64,000 bases of DNA, from positions 1,490,031 to 1,554,030 of the forward strand of contig NZ_KE161030.1 of the NCBI RefSeq assembly GCF_000412335.2. The letters are read 5' to 3'. This document shows positions 40,865 to 49,908 of this stretch, in pieces. Numbering within the stretch: the first letter of the stretch is position 1; every line of letters begins with the position of its first letter. The position numbers and the translations under genes are program-made. The notes under the pieces were generated by a model. The model saw only the letters and a program-made list of their open reading frames with translations, did no database searches and was not told the DNA's origin. Source of the stretch: Cedecea davisae DSM 4568. Its GTDB lineage: Bacteria > Pseudomonadota > Gammaproteobacteria > Enterobacterales > Enterobacteriaceae.

Positions 40865-42295
40865 TTTAAGAATGCATTTGCTAACCTGCAAAAGGTGGGT
40901 AAATCGCTGATGCTGCCAGTATCCGTACTGCCTATCGCAGGTATCCTGCTGGGCGTCGGGTCTGCAAACTTCAGCTGGCTGCCGGTCGTCGTATCCCACG
41001 TTATGGCGGAGGCGGGCGGTTCGGTCTTCGCCAACATGCCGCTGATCTTTGCTATCGGTGTTGCGCTGGGCTTCACTAACAACGACGGCGTTTCCGCACT
41101 GGCTTCGGTCGTTGCCTATGGCATCATGGTGAAAACCATGGCCGTGGTTGCGCCTCTCGTACTGCACCTGCCTGCGGAAGAAATTGCCGCTAAACACCTG
41201 GCGGATACCGGCGTTCTCGGCGGTATTATCTCCGGTGCTATCGCAGCGTACATGTTTAACCGCTTCTACCGCATCAAGCTGCCTGAGTATCTGGGCTTCT
41301 TCGCCGGTAAGCGCTTTGTGCCTATCATTTCTGGTCTGGCCGCTATCTTCACCGGTATCGTGCTGTCCTTCATCTGGCCACCAATCGGGACGGCTATCCA
41401 GACCTTCTCCCAGTGGGCTGCTTACCAGAACCCGGTTGTAGCATTCGGTATCTATGGCTTCATCGAGCGTTGCCTGGTACCGTTTGGTCTGCACCACATC
41501 TGGAACGTTCCATTCCAGATGCAGATTGGTGAATTCACCAACTCTGCGGGCCAGGTATTCCACGGTGATATCCCTCGCTACATGGCAGGCGACCCAACCG
41601 CAGGTAAACTGTCCGGTGGCTTCCTGTTCAAAATGTACGGCCTGCCGGCTGCTGCGATTGCAATCTGGCACTCTGCTAAACCAGAGAACCGTGCAAAAGT
41701 GGGCGGTATCATGATCTCCGCCGCGCTGACTTCGTTCCTGACCGGTATCACCGAGCCAATCGAATTCTCCTTCATGTTCGTGGCGCCGATCCTGTACGTT
41801 ATCCACGCTATTCTGGCTGGCCTGGCATTCCCAATCTGTATTCTGCTGGGTATGCGTGACGGGACTTCCTTCTCACACGGCTTGATTGACTTCATCGTGC
41901 TGAGCGGTAACAGCAGCAAGCTGTGGCTGTTCCCAATCGTCGGTATCTGCTACGCGATTGTGTACTACACCATTTTCCGCGTACTGATTAAGGCGCTGGA
42001 TCTGAAAACCCCGGGCCGTGAAGACGCCACCGCAGAAAGCACCGCTGGCGTGACCAGCGAAATGGCTCCTGCTCTGGTTAACGCTTTCGGCGGTAAAGAA
42101 AACATCACTAACCTCGACGCCTGTATTACCCGTCTGCGTGTTAGCGTGGCCGACGTTGCCAAAGTCGACCAGGCTGGCCTGAAGAAATTGGGTGCAGCAG
42201 GTGTGGTTGTCGCAGGTTCCGGCGTTCAGGCTATTTTCGGCACCAAGTCCGATAACCTGAAAACCGAAATGGATGAGTGGATCCGTAACAACTAA
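40862..42295 (+). CDS. ptsG: PTS glucose-specific EIICB component
   Basis: 477 residues, as in E. coli. EIIC membrane domain (residues 1 to about 390, about 10 helices) imports glucose; a linker ([13 protein letters not shown]) joins the EIIB domain, phosphorylated on Cys (about 421) in [13 protein letters not shown]. Substrate-site Glu in [12 protein letters not shown]. The A of the start codon is 12 bases after AGGAG. It is transcribed alone, controlled by CRP, Mlc and SgrS (sites above). Confidence 0.98.
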   Translation: MFKNAFANLQKVGKSLMLPVSVLPIAGILLGVGSANFSWLPVVVSHVMAEAGGSVFANMPLIFAIGVALGFTNNDGVSALASVVAYGIMVKTMAVVAPLVLHLPAEEIAAKHLADTGVLGGIISGAIAAYMFNRFYRIKLPEYLGFFAGKRFVPIISGLAAIFTGIVLSFIWPPIGTAIQTFSQWAAYQNPVVAFGIYGFIERCLVPFGLHHIWNVPFQMQIGEFTNSAGQVFHGDIPRYMAGDPTAGKLSGGFLFKMYGLPAAAIAIWHSAKPENRAKVGGIMISAALTSFLTGITEPIEFSFMFVAPILYVIHAILAGLAFPICILLGMRDGTSFSHGLIDFIVLSGNSSKLWLFPIVGICYAIVYYTIFRVLIKALDLKTPGREDATAESTAGVTSEMAPALVNAFGGKENITNLDACITRLRVSVADVAKVDQAGLKKLGAAGVVVAGSGVQAIFGTKSDNLKTEMDEWIRNN

Positions 42296-42315
42296 GTTTG
42301 TTCGGGGAGCGATAA

Positions 42316-42342
42316 GGGAGGCGAAAGCCTCCCTTTTTTGTT
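42316..42342 (+). terminator. ptsG terminator, copy 1 of a repeated hairpin
   Basis: Stem gggaggc / gcctccc with GAAA tetraloop and six T, 20 bases after ptsG. The same 27 bases recur at 42479-42505. Confidence 0.9.
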
Positions 42343-42347
42343 GCATA

Positions 42348-42381
42348 CAAAGCGGGAAAAAACGTGGTTTTTCCCGCTTTG
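42348..42381. repeat. Perfect 14-bp inverted repeat
   Basis: Stem 42348-42361 pairs with 42368-42381 around a 6-nt loop; both arms carry AAAAA/TTTTT next to the loop. No T run follows. Function unknown. Confidence 0.7.
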
Positions 42382-42393
42382 TGATTATTTGGT

Positions 42394-42415
42394 GAAAATC
42401 AATAAATTGATTTTC
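42394..42415. repeat. 9-bp inverted repeat
   Basis: gaaaatcaa / ttgattttc around loop taaa, third hairpin in the ptsG-hinT gap. Confidence 0.65.
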
Positions 42416-42478
42416 CTTGTCTGTTTATCGAGATCTCTGGTGGGTCATCTCTCATCTCAACTTTGCCAGCGGTCCTCG

Positions 42479-42505
42479 GGGAGGCGAAAGCCTCCCTTTT
42501 TTGTT
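42479..42505 (+). terminator. Second copy of the ptsG terminator
   Basis: Identical 27-bp copy of 42316-42342, including the tetraloop hairpin and T run, with no gene between the two copies. It could end an unannotated transcript or be a duplication scar. Confidence 0.8.
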
Positions 42506-42607
42506 TTAAAGGCCAGCACTTAACTAAAGAAAAGCACGCTGAAGGTTGAGTCAATTGAGCGCCTCGCTCATACTCCCATCACCGTTTTCTCCTTCAAGGA
42601 ACAGGTC

Positions 42608-42964
42608 ATGGCCGAAGAAACTATTTTCAGCAAAATTATTCGTCGTGAAATTCCGGCGGATGTGGTTTATCAGGACGAGCTGGTTACCGCGTTTCGCGAT
42701 ATCTCCCCTCAGGCTCCAACCCATATTCTTATTATCCCGAACGTGCTTATTCCTACCGCTAACGACGTCAAAGCCGAACACGAGCTGGCGCTGGGGCGCA
42801 TGATGACCGTAGCGGCCAAAATTGCGCAGCAGGAAGGGATTGCCGAGGACGGCTACCGCCTGATAATGAACTGCAACCGCCACGGCGGGCAGGAAGTCTA
42901 TCATATCCATATGCACCTGCTGGGCGGCCGTCCGCTTGGGCCGATGCTGGCGCAGAAGGGCTAA
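42608..42964 (+). CDS. hinT: Purine nucleoside phosphoramidase HinT
   Basis: 118-residue HIT-family hydrolase that cleaves AMP-lysine and related phosphoramidates. Start [20 protein letters not shown]; catalytic histidine triad in [12 protein letters not shown] near residue 105; NRHGGQEV precedes it. It heads a compact operon hinT-ycfL-lpoB-thiK-nagZ. In E. coli fhuE lies just upstream; here only hairpins do. Confidence 0.96.
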   Translation: MAEETIFSKIIRREIPADVVYQDELVTAFRDISPQAPTHILIIPNVLIPTANDVKAEHELALGRMMTVAAKIAQQEGIAEDGYRLIMNCNRHGGQEVYHIHMHLLGGRPLGPMLAQKG

Positions 42965-42968
42965 TCCG

Positions 42969-43340
42969 ATGCAGCGCTTTTTCCTTTGCCTGTTAGCCAC
43001 GTTGCTGATGGCGGGCTGTAGCTCGCGCCCGGCGATCCCGGTGAATAACGATCAAACGCTGGTAATGGAAGCCGCAGTTCTGGCCGCAGGGATTAGCGCC
43101 GAAAAACCGGATATTTCACGTCAGGATGGCGCAACCGTTGCCGAGGCCTCGCTGTATAATGAACAGCACAAGCCGGTTACGCTGTACTATCGTTTCTACT
43201 GGTATGACGCAAAAGGGCTGGAAATCCATCCGCTCGAAAAAGTGCAAACCGTTACCCTCCCGGCGCAGTCAGCATTAGTCGTTCACTCGACGGCTGCGTA
43301 TCCGGGGGCTAAAAAAGTGCGTCTTTCTCTCTCTCTGTAA
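42969..43340 (+). CDS. ycfL: DUF1425 lipoprotein YcfL
   Basis: 123-residue lipoprotein with signal peptide and lipobox LMAGC (C17), followed by Ser, so outer-membrane sorting is expected. The domain with VTLYYRFYWYDAKGLEIHPL is a small immunoglobulin-like fold. Function unknown, but it lies next to lpoB in enterobacteria. Start MQRFFLCLL is set by the signal peptide; it begins 4 bases after the hinT stop. Confidence 0.9.
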   Translation: MQRFFLCLLATLLMAGCSSRPAIPVNNDQTLVMEAAVLAAGISAEKPDISRQDGATVAEASLYNEQHKPVTLYYRFYWYDAKGLEIHPLEKVQTVTLPAQSALVVHSTAAYPGAKKVRLSLSL

Positions 43341-43350
43341 GGAGTGAATT

Positions 43351-43992
43351 TTGATTAGGGGACTTCATCGTTATCTGGCCGCCACCGTCGTGGCGCTGGT
43401 GCTTACCGGGTGTATTAACCGCGGCGAACAGCCCGCGCCGGTAGAAGAAGCTAAGCCAGGCGTTGAGCAGCCAGCTCAGCCGGAACCTACTGTACCAACC
43501 GTGCCGACGGTGCCAACGCAGCCAGGGCCTGTTGAGCAGCCGCAGCCGACGATCCCGGCGCAGCCTAAGGTTCGCACCTACGACTGGGGCAGCTCCATCC
43601 AGCCGATGGTGGGCAAAATGCTGCAGGCAGACGGCGTAACGCCGGGCAGCGTATTGCTGGTGGACAGCGTCAATAACCGCACCAACGGCAGCCTGCAAAC
43701 CAGCAGCGCGACCGAAGCGCTACGCGGGGCGCTTGCCAACAATAACAAGTTTACTCTGGTGTCCGCCCAGCAGCTCTCCATGGCGAAACAGCAGCTTGGC
43801 CTTTCACCGCAGGACAGCCTCGGCAGCCGCAGCAAAGCTATCGGCATTGCGCGCAACACCGGCGCTCAGTACGTGCTGTACACCAACGCCAGCGGCAATG
43901 TGAACACGCCAACACTGAAAATGCAGCTGATGCTGGTGCAAACCGGGGAAATTATCTGGTCGGGTAGCGGTGCTGTTCAGCAAACCAACTAA
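43351..43992 (+). CDS. lpoB: Penicillin-binding protein activator LpoB
   Basis: 213-residue outer-membrane lipoprotein that reaches through peptidoglycan to activate PBP1b (MrcB). TTG start with GGAG upstream; lipobox LTGC (C21). Residues about 25-72 are a Pro/Glu-rich flexible linker (VPTVPTVPTQPGPVEQPQP). The globular domain is highly conserved (GSVLLVDSVNNRTNGSLQ, FTLVSAQQLSMAKQQLGLSP, QLMLVQTGEIIWSG). The last 23 bases overlap thiK. Confidence 0.95.
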   Translation: MIRGLHRYLAATVVALVLTGCINRGEQPAPVEEAKPGVEQPAQPEPTVPTVPTVPTQPGPVEQPQPTIPAQPKVRTYDWGSSIQPMVGKMLQADGVTPGSVLLVDSVNNRTNGSLQTSSATEALRGALANNNKFTLVSAQQLSMAKQQLGLSPQDSLGSRSKAIGIARNTGAQYVLYTNASGNVNTPTLKMQLMLVQTGEIIWSGSGAVQQTN

Positions 43993-44830
43993 GGCGTCTC
44001 TGGACGCCGTTATTGCCCGATATCTTCCGGCGGCCCAGGCCGCCGGTTGTTTTTCTGCTCTCGAAGGGCTGAGCGGCACCAGCTACCGTCTGGTGACGGA
44101 GCAGGGTAATTTCACGGCAAGGAAACTATCTCCCCAGCGCCTGCCGGGTCTGTCTTTGCAACGGCATTACCGGGCGCTTAAACGGTTACCGGCTGGCATC
44201 GCGCCAAAGCCGTATTGCCTGGTAGAGGGCTGGCTGCTGACGCGCTGGCTGGAAGGAGAAGTTTCCCCGGTTCTGCCGCCGCTCAGGGAATTAACCGGCT
44301 TATTGTATTATCTTCACCGCCAGCCGCCGTTTGGCTGGCGCATTAGTCTGGTGCCGCTGCTGGAGTTTTACTGGCAGGAGAGCGATCCCAAAAGGCGAAC
44401 GCTGGCCTGGCTGAGAGAGCTGAAGCGCCTCAAACTAGCCAAAGAGCCGCGTCCCCTGCGGCTGGCACCATTGCATATGGATGTCCACGCCGGGAATCTG
44501 GTACGGCAGGGCGACGGCCAGCCGGGGCTTATCGACTGGGAATATGCCGGTGACGGTGACATTGCCCTGGAGCTGGCGGCGGTGCTGGCCGCTAATCTCG
44601 TCGACGGCGAGGCGCTGCTGGCGCAGTATGCCGCTCTGGCGTCGCTTAACGTTGATAAGCTCCGCCAGCAGGTTACGCGCTGGCAGCCGTGGATAGCGTT
44701 GCTTATGGCGTCCTGGTATGAATGCCGCTGGCGGCAAACCGGACAACAACACTTTATTACGCTGGCAGACGACGCATGGCGTGCGCTGCGTGCGATGAAA
44801 CATCAGGAGAGAGAATCGTGGGCCCAGTAA
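43970..44830 (+). CDS. thiK: Thiamine kinase
   Basis: 286-residue kinase of the aminoglycoside-phosphotransferase fold that phosphorylates salvaged thiamine. Catalytic loop [13 protein letters not shown] and metal-binding [16 protein letters not shown]. The GTG start lies inside lpoB, the best start upstream of conserved sequence. The first 80 residues differ a good deal from E. coli ThiK, while the kinase core is very similar. It overlaps nagZ by 13 bases. Confidence 0.9.
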   Translation: MLFSKPTKASLDAVIARYLPAAQAAGCFSALEGLSGTSYRLVTEQGNFTARKLSPQRLPGLSLQRHYRALKRLPAGIAPKPYCLVEGWLLTRWLEGEVSPVLPPLRELTGLLYYLHRQPPFGWRISLVPLLEFYWQESDPKRRTLAWLRELKRLKLAKEPRPLRLAPLHMDVHAGNLVRQGDGQPGLIDWEYAGDGDIALELAAVLAANLVDGEALLAQYAALASLNVDKLRQQVTRWQPWIALLMASWYECRWRQTGQQHFITLADDAWRALRAMKHQERESWAQ

Positions 44831-45843
44831 TGTTGGATGTGGCTGGCTTTGAGCTGGATGCCGAAGAGCGTGAAATATTGCAGCACCCGCTGGTGGGTGG
44901 GTTAATTCTGTTTACCCGCAACTACCATGACCCGGAGCAGCTGCGCGAGCTGGTTCGTCAGATCCGTGAAGCCTCGCGCAACCGTCTGGTGGTCGCCGTC
45001 GATCAGGAAGGCGGCCGCGTTCAGCGTTTCCGGGAAGGTTTTACCCGCCTGCCTGCCGCACAATCTTTTGCCGCGCTGCACGGGCTGGAAGCGGGCGGTA
45101 AGCTGGCGGAAGAAGCCGGCTGGCTGATGGCGAGCGAAATGATTGCCATGGATATCGACATCAGCTTCGCGCCGGTGCTGGATATCGGGCATATCAGCGC
45201 GGCAATCGGCGAGCGTTCTTATCATGAAGATCCGGCCAAAGCGCTGGCGATGGCGACCCGCTTTATCGACGGCATGCATGCCGCAGGAATGAAAACCACC
45301 GGGAAACACTTCCCGGGGCACGGAGCGGTCAAGGCGGACTCCCATAAAGAAACGCCGCATGACCCGCGCCCGCAGGAAGAAATTCGCCGCCACGATATGA
45401 GCATTTTTGCTTCGCTGATTAGCGAAAATAAGCTGGATGCCATCATGCCCGCGCACGTTATTTACGATGAGGCTGACCCCCGCCCGGCCAGCGGCTCCGA
45501 ATACTGGCTGAAAACGGTATTGCGCGGTGAACTGGGCTTTAACGGCGTGATTTTCTCTGACGATCTGTCGATGGAAGGCGCGGCAATCATGGGCAGCTAC
45601 GCCGAACGTGGCCAGGCTTCACTGGATGCGGGTTGCGATATGATCCTCGTCTGCAATAATCGTAGTGGAGCGGTGAGCGTGCTGGATAACCTGTCTCCGG
45701 TCAAAGCGGAACGTGTTACAGGTTTGTATCATAAGGGTTCGTTTACCCGTCAGGAACTGCGCTCGTCGGCGCGCTGGAAGCAGGTTAACCAGCAGCTTGA
45801 AGCGTTGCATGAGCAGTGGCAGGCCCAGAAGGCGGGCGTCTAA
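44818..45843 (+). CDS. nagZ: Beta-N-acetylhexosaminidase NagZ
   Basis: 341-residue cytosolic GH3 enzyme of peptidoglycan recycling. It removes GlcNAc from anhydromuropeptides, producing the ligands that influence AmpR/AmpC. Motifs: [20 protein letters not shown], acid/base His-Asp loop [14 protein letters not shown], and nucleophile Asp (about 248) in [16 protein letters not shown] start ([10 protein letters not shown]) after AGGAGAG. Confidence 0.96.
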   Translation: MGPVMLDVAGFELDAEEREILQHPLVGGLILFTRNYHDPEQLRELVRQIREASRNRLVVAVDQEGGRVQRFREGFTRLPAAQSFAALHGLEAGGKLAEEAGWLMASEMIAMDIDISFAPVLDIGHISAAIGERSYHEDPAKALAMATRFIDGMHAAGMKTTGKHFPGHGAVKADSHKETPHDPRPQEEIRRHDMSIFASLISENKLDAIMPAHVIYDEADPRPASGSEYWLKTVLRGELGFNGVIFSDDLSMEGAAIMGSYAERGQASLDAGCDMILVCNNRSGAVSVLDNLSPVKAERVTGLYHKGSFTRQELRSSARWKQVNQQLEALHEQWQAQKAGV

Positions 45844-45884
45844 TATTCAGGCCGTGAGGCCTGATTGTATGCGGTGAGGATGCG

Positions 45885-46427
45885 ATGATTATCTATTTAC
45901 ACGGTTTTGACTCAAGCAGTCCCGGTAACCATGAAAAAGTGCTCCAGCTTCAGTTTATTGACCCGGATGTTCGGCTTATCAGCTACAGCACGCTGCACCC
46001 GAAACATGACATGCAGCACCTGCTCAAAGAAGTGGATAAAATGCAGCAGCTCACCGACGATGAGCGGCCGCTGATCTGCGGCGTGGGGCTGGGTGGCTTC
46101 TGGGCAGAGCGCATCGGTTTTCTGTGCGATATGCGGCAGGTGATTTTCAACCCGAATCTCTATCCGCATGAAAACATGGAAGGGAAAATAGACCGCCCGG
46201 AAGAGTATGCGGATATCACCACCAAATGCGTGCAGAACTTCCGCGAGAAAAACCGAGACCGCTGCCTGGCTATCCTCTCGCGTAATGACGAAGCGCTGGA
46301 TAACAAACGCAGCGCCGAGGCCCTGCATCGCTACTATGAGATAGTCTGGGACGAGCAGCAGACCCATAAATTCAAGAACATATCTCCGCATCTTCAGCGC
46401 ATTAAAGCCTTTAAAACCCTCGGTTGA
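45885..46427 (+). CDS. ycfP: UPF0227 alpha/beta-hydrolase-like protein YcfP
   Basis: 180 residues as in E. coli. Start [20 protein letters not shown]; alpha/beta-hydrolase fold. The usual nucleophile-elbow Ser is replaced: the elbow reads [11 protein letters not shown] normal serine esterase reaction is therefore doubtful, as for other members of this family. Function unknown. It stands alone between nagZ and ndh. Confidence 0.9.
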   Translation: MIIYLHGFDSSSPGNHEKVLQLQFIDPDVRLISYSTLHPKHDMQHLLKEVDKMQQLTDDERPLICGVGLGGFWAERIGFLCDMRQVIFNPNLYPHENMEGKIDRPEEYADITTKCVQNFREKNRDRCLAILSRNDEALDNKRSAEALHRYYEIVWDEQQTHKFKNISPHLQRIKAFKTLG

Positions 46428-46455
46428 AACGCCCGTCCTCGTCTGTATAAAACAG

Positions 46456-46481
46456 AGGTCAGCCATGCGGCTGGCCTTTTT
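46456..46481 (+). terminator. ycfP terminator
   Basis: Nine-bp stem aggtcagcc / ggctggcct with one G-T pair, loop atgc, then five T, 28 bases after the ycfP stop. Confidence 0.85.
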
Positions 46482-46504
46482 GTTTATCTTTTCGGCATAA
46501 AAAA

Positions 46505-46518
46505 TTGATGTACATCAA
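46505..46518 (+). promoter_or_regulatory. FNR box of ndh
   Basis: ttgatgtacatcaa is a perfect TTGAT-N4-ATCAA FNR site. In E. coli FNR represses ndh anaerobically from a site upstream of the -35. The ndh promoter should lie at about 46521-46555, with start near 46561. Confidence 0.85.
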
Positions 46519-46652
46519 TTTTGGTATGACCAATGCACCCTTCATGTTATTCTCGATAAAGTTCAGCAATTTTACTGAACTAACCCTTTGTTAACTAAAG
46601 GTTATTTAGATAACTTTTAATTAACAATTGGTTAATATTTTAGGGGGTCAAG

Positions 46653-47957
46653 TTGACTACGCCATTGAAAAAAATAGTGATTGTCGGCGGTGGAGCAGGT
46701 GGTCTGGAGCTTGCGACTCAGCTGGGTAAAAAACTGGGGCGCGGCAAAAAAGCCAAAATTACCCTGGTGGACCGCAACCACAGCCATCTGTGGAAGCCGC
46801 TGCTGCATGAAGTTGCCACCGGCTCTCTGGATGAAGGCGTGGATGCGCTCAGCTACCTGGCGCACGCCCGCAACCACCACTTCCAGTTCCAGCTGGGTTC
46901 GGTGGTCGACATCAACCGCGAAAGCAAAACGCTGACCATCGCCGAACTGCGCGACGAGAAGGGCGAGCTGCTGGTTCCCGAGCGTAAAGTGCCTTACGAC
47001 ACGCTGGTGATGGCGCTGGGGAGCACTTCCAACGACTTCAACACGCCGGGCGTGAAGGACAACTGCATCTTCCTCGACAACCCGCACCAGGCTCGTCGTT
47101 TCCACTCCGAGATGCTGAACCTGTTCCTGAAATACTCCGCTAACCTTGGCGCGAGCGGCAAAGTGAATATTGCCATCGTCGGCGGCGGGGCAACGGGCGT
47201 TGAGCTGTCTGCCGAGCTGCATAACGCGGTGAAACAGCTGCACAGCTACGGCTACAAAGGGCTGACTAATGAAGCGCTGAATGTGACGCTGGTTGAAGCC
47301 GGGGAACGTATTCTGCCTGCGCTGCCGCCGCGTATTTCCGCAGCAGCCCACAGCGAACTGACCAAGCTTGGCGTGCGTGTACTGACCCAAACTATGGTCA
47401 CCAGCGCCGAAGCTCACGGCCTGAACACCAAAGACGGCGAGTTTATCGAAGCGGATCTGATGGTCTGGGCTGCGGGGATTAAAGCACCTGATTTCCTGAA
47501 AGATATCGGCGGTCTGGAAACCAACCGCATTAATCAGCTGGTGGTTGAGCCAACGCTGCAAACTACCCGTGACCCGGATATTTATGCTATCGGCGACTGT
47601 GCATCCTGCGCCCGTCCGGAAGGCGGTTTTGTGCCTCCGCGCGCCCAGGCCGCTCATCAGATGGCTTCCCGCGCCCTGACCAACATTCTGGCGCAGATGA
47701 AAGGCCAGCCGCTGAAGGCGTACAGCTATAAAGATCACGGCTCGCTGGTTTCGTTGTCTAAATTCTCCACCGTGGGCAGCCTGATGGGTAACCTGATGCG
47801 CGGTTCGATGATGGTAGAAGGGCGTATTGCTCGCTTCGTCTATATCTCGCTTTACCGCATGCACCAGATTGCGCTCCACGGCTACTTCAAGACCGGCCTG
47901 ATGATGCTGGTTGGCAGTATCAACCGCGTGATCCGCCCGCGCCTGAAGCTGCACTAA
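46653..47957 (+). CDS. ndh: NADH dehydrogenase type II (NDH-2)
   Basis: 434-residue peripheral flavoprotein that passes electrons from NADH to ubiquinone without pumping protons. FAD motif [22 protein letters not shown] motif [17 protein letters not shown], second FAD contact [16 protein letters not shown], and a C-terminal membrane-binding amphipathic stretch ending RPRLKLH. It starts with TTG (as in E. coli) after AGGGGG. Confidence 0.97.
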   Translation: MTTPLKKIVIVGGGAGGLELATQLGKKLGRGKKAKITLVDRNHSHLWKPLLHEVATGSLDEGVDALSYLAHARNHHFQFQLGSVVDINRESKTLTIAELRDEKGELLVPERKVPYDTLVMALGSTSNDFNTPGVKDNCIFLDNPHQARRFHSEMLNLFLKYSANLGASGKVNIAIVGGGATGVELSAELHNAVKQLHSYGYKGLTNEALNVTLVEAGERILPALPPRISAAAHSELTKLGVRVLTQTMVTSAEAHGLNTKDGEFIEADLMVWAAGIKAPDFLKDIGGLETNRINQLVVEPTLQTTRDPDIYAIGDCASCARPEGGFVPPRAQAAHQMASRALTNILAQMKGQPLKAYSYKDHGSLVSLSKFSTVGSLMGNLMRGSMMVEGRIARFVYISLYRMHQIALHGYFKTGLMMLVGSINRVIRPRLKLH

Positions 47958-47973
47958 GTTTTATTTTTTCCGC

Positions 47974-48001
47974 AAACCCGGCCATCGCGCCGGGTTTTTT
48001 A
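47974..48001 (+). terminator. ndh terminator
   Basis: Stem aaacccggc / gccgggttt with loop catcgc and continuing T run, 16 bases after ndh. Confidence 0.88.
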
Positions 48002-48168
48002 TTGGCTGTATCAGCATAAAATTCGGCATATTCCGAACCCGCACCTCAGAGTTGTCTTAAACACGAAGTTTCACCGCATTATCCCGCACTTTTCATCCGC
48101 AGTCTGATTTCTCAAACCTGTCACCTGAGTGCAAAATTAGGTTAACAACAAGGTCAGGAGGATGTCCT

Positions 48169-48705
48169 GTGAATAAATCAATGTTAGCGGGTATTGGTAT
48201 TGGCGTGGCCGCTGCGCTGGGTGTAGCCGCGGTCGCCAGTCTTAACGTATTTAATAGCGGCCCCCAGTACGCACAGGTGGTTTCCGCCACGCCAATCAAG
48301 GAAACGGTAAAAACGCCGCGTCAGGAATGTCGGAATGTGGCCGTGACGCACCGTAAACCGGTCCAGGATGAGAACCGCATTCTCGGCTCCGCGCTGGGTG
48401 CGGTAGCGGGCGGCGTGCTGGGCCACCAGTTCGGCGGCGGCCGTGGTAAAGATGTAGCTACCGTAGTCGGGGCATTGGGCGGCGGTTACGCCGGTAACCA
48501 GGTCCAGGGCGCGATGCAGGACGGCGATACCTACACCACGACGCAGCAGCGCTGTAAGACCGTGTACGACAAATCAGAAAAAATGCTCGGCTACGACGTA
48601 ACCTACAAAATTGGCGATCAGCAGGGGAAAATCCGCATGGATAAAGATCCCGGCACGCAAATCCCGCTCGACGGTAAAGGCCAGCTGGTGCTGAATAAAG
48701 CCTGA
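48169..48705 (+). CDS. ycfJ: Glycine-zipper protein YcfJ
   Basis: 178-residue envelope protein. An N-terminal hydrophobic segment (about 5-27) serves as signal or anchor; a glycine-zipper stretch (GSALGAVAGGVLGHQFGGG and ALGGGYAGNQVQG) follows, then KCTVY-like C-terminal domain (YTTTQQRCKTVYDKSEKMLG). GTG start after GGAGG. E. coli YcfJ has been tied to stress and biofilm phenotypes; molecular role unknown. It is the last gene before the aerobactin block. Confidence 0.92.
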   Translation: MNKSMLAGIGIGVAAALGVAAVASLNVFNSGPQYAQVVSATPIKETVKTPRQECRNVAVTHRKPVQDENRILGSALGAVAGGVLGHQFGGGRGKDVATVVGALGGGYAGNQVQGAMQDGDTYTTTQQRCKTVYDKSEKMLGYDVTYKIGDQQGKIRMDKDPGTQIPLDGKGQLVLNKA

Positions 48706-48720
48706 TGAATTGTTGAGAGG

Positions 48721-48749
48721 AAAAACCCGCTGGTTAAAGGCGGGTTTTT
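48721..48749. terminator. Bidirectional terminator, ycfJ / oxidoreductase
   Basis: Ten-bp stem aaaaacccgc / gcgggttttt with a 9-nt loop between convergent genes; works on either strand. Confidence 0.88.
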
Positions 48750-48752
48750 CGT

Positions 48753-49772
48753 TTAATGCGCGCCACGCAGCTGCTGCTGGAGAGTCAGTAAAGCCCCGAC
48801 TTCCTGAATTCTACGCCGGGTGAAATCCGCAACGGCCTGAGGAGAGCGGGCAAATAGCGTGGCTGCGCCAAAAATCACTTCTCCCAGGCAGCGGTCGTAA
48901 AGCGGGCCGCTGGCATCGAGGACAATTTCATCGTTAATGATGATTTTCTCTTCACTGCCGCGCCGGTCAGCGCTGATAGTCCGGCCATCTTTCAGCACGA
49001 TATTGATACCTTTTTGCCCGCCAGCGGGGCCTGCGTATTTATTTAGCTGCAATACGCAGGGAATACCGCCCAGCTCGCCGCGCAGTAGCGCCTGACCTTC
49101 GGCGGTCGTGACGTCTCCGGGGGCAATATTATTGCCGAGCCTGTCTTTTGCCAGTAACAACTCAAGGCTGAGCGACTCATCCGCTCCTGCCAGCATTAGC
49201 GTTTCCCGCATCATCGCCAGCACATGAGTACCGATATCAACAATCACGCCGTCCGGGTGGCGCAGTATGCGGGTGTCGGCCTCGCCGGTAGCAAAATTCA
49301 GCGCGATGGGCTCTCCTGCCGGGTTAAAGCCGCTTGGCTCCAGCAAAAAGCCTTCGATACGGTCTATCTCTTCCAGGCGGGGGATAAACTGCGCCGCATC
49401 GGTTCTTACCATCCAGTGATCCAGCGCCAGGACGCGGCCTGCCGTTGCCGGGTCGCTTAAGAGCTGCGCTAACTCCTCCAGCTGTTCAAGCGTTGCCGCC
49501 ACGGGCTTTTCCACCACCACGGGCAGGGCGCTCTGTTGCAGCACGCTTTTCAGCATCGGCAAGTGCTGGAGAGAAGAGGTGGTGATAAACACCAGGTCTA
49601 ATTGCTGAGCAAGAAGCTGCCCTAAAGAGGGCAGGAAGGTAATGAATTCAGAGCGGTAACGCGGTGCGGGGTCGAAGCCATAACAAACAACGTCGCGGCG
49701 AGCGAGACGGCGGATCGCCGGTAGATAGGCCGTTTCAATGACGCTGCCCACGCCGATAAAACCAATATTCAT
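48753..49772 (-). CDS. Gfo/Idh/MocA family oxidoreductase, substrate unknown
   Basis: 339-residue NAD(P)-binding oxidoreductase. N-terminal Rossmann motif GFIGVGSVIETAYLPAI (residues 4-20), EKP-type motif in PVVVEKPVAATLEQ, then the alpha/beta substrate domain with DIGTHVLAMMRET, where D-x-x-x-H is the usual catalytic pair. It is not a copy of yceM in this window. It lies on the same strand as and 136 bp downstream of iutA, at the ycfJ edge of the aerobactin block. Some family members act on sugars, others in siderophore or cofactor pathways, so a link to iron is only positional. Confidence 0.8.
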   Translation of the reverse strand: MNIGFIGVGSVIETAYLPAIRRLARRDVVCYGFDPAPRYRSEFITFLPSLGQLLAQQLDLVFITTSSLQHLPMLKSVLQQSALPVVVEKPVAATLEQLEELAQLLSDPATAGRVLALDHWMVRTDAAQFIPRLEEIDRIEGFLLEPSGFNPAGEPIALNFATGEADTRILRHPDGVIVDIGTHVLAMMRETLMLAGADESLSLELLLAKDRLGNNIAPGDVTTAEGQALLRGELGGIPCVLQLNKYAGPAGGQKGINIVLKDGRTISADRRGSEEKIIINDEIVLDASGPLYDRCLGEVIFGAATLFARSPQAVADFTRRRIQEVGALLTLQQQLRGAH

Positions 49773-49872
49773 GACGCCCTCTGAAAAATAAATAGCGTTA
49801 AATAGCCCTTATTTTTAAAAGACTATTTGCCGGCGGTCGAGGGTTAATATGTGAGGAAGAGTAAGCATGTGA

Positions 49873-49898
49873 ACTTGCCCGACAAATGCCGGGCAAGT
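49873..49898 (-). terminator. iutA terminator candidate
   Basis: Nine-bp stem acttgcccg / cgggcaagt 11 bases after the iutA stop; no T run follows, so termination may be partial and allow read-through to the oxidoreductase. Confidence 0.5.
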
Positions 49899-49908
49899 CA
49901 GAGCGGTT

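Noticed and set aside
46632..47954. 440-codon open frame on the minus strand opposite ndh
   Set aside because: Exactly antisense to a well-conserved ndh; its translation has no recognisable domain.
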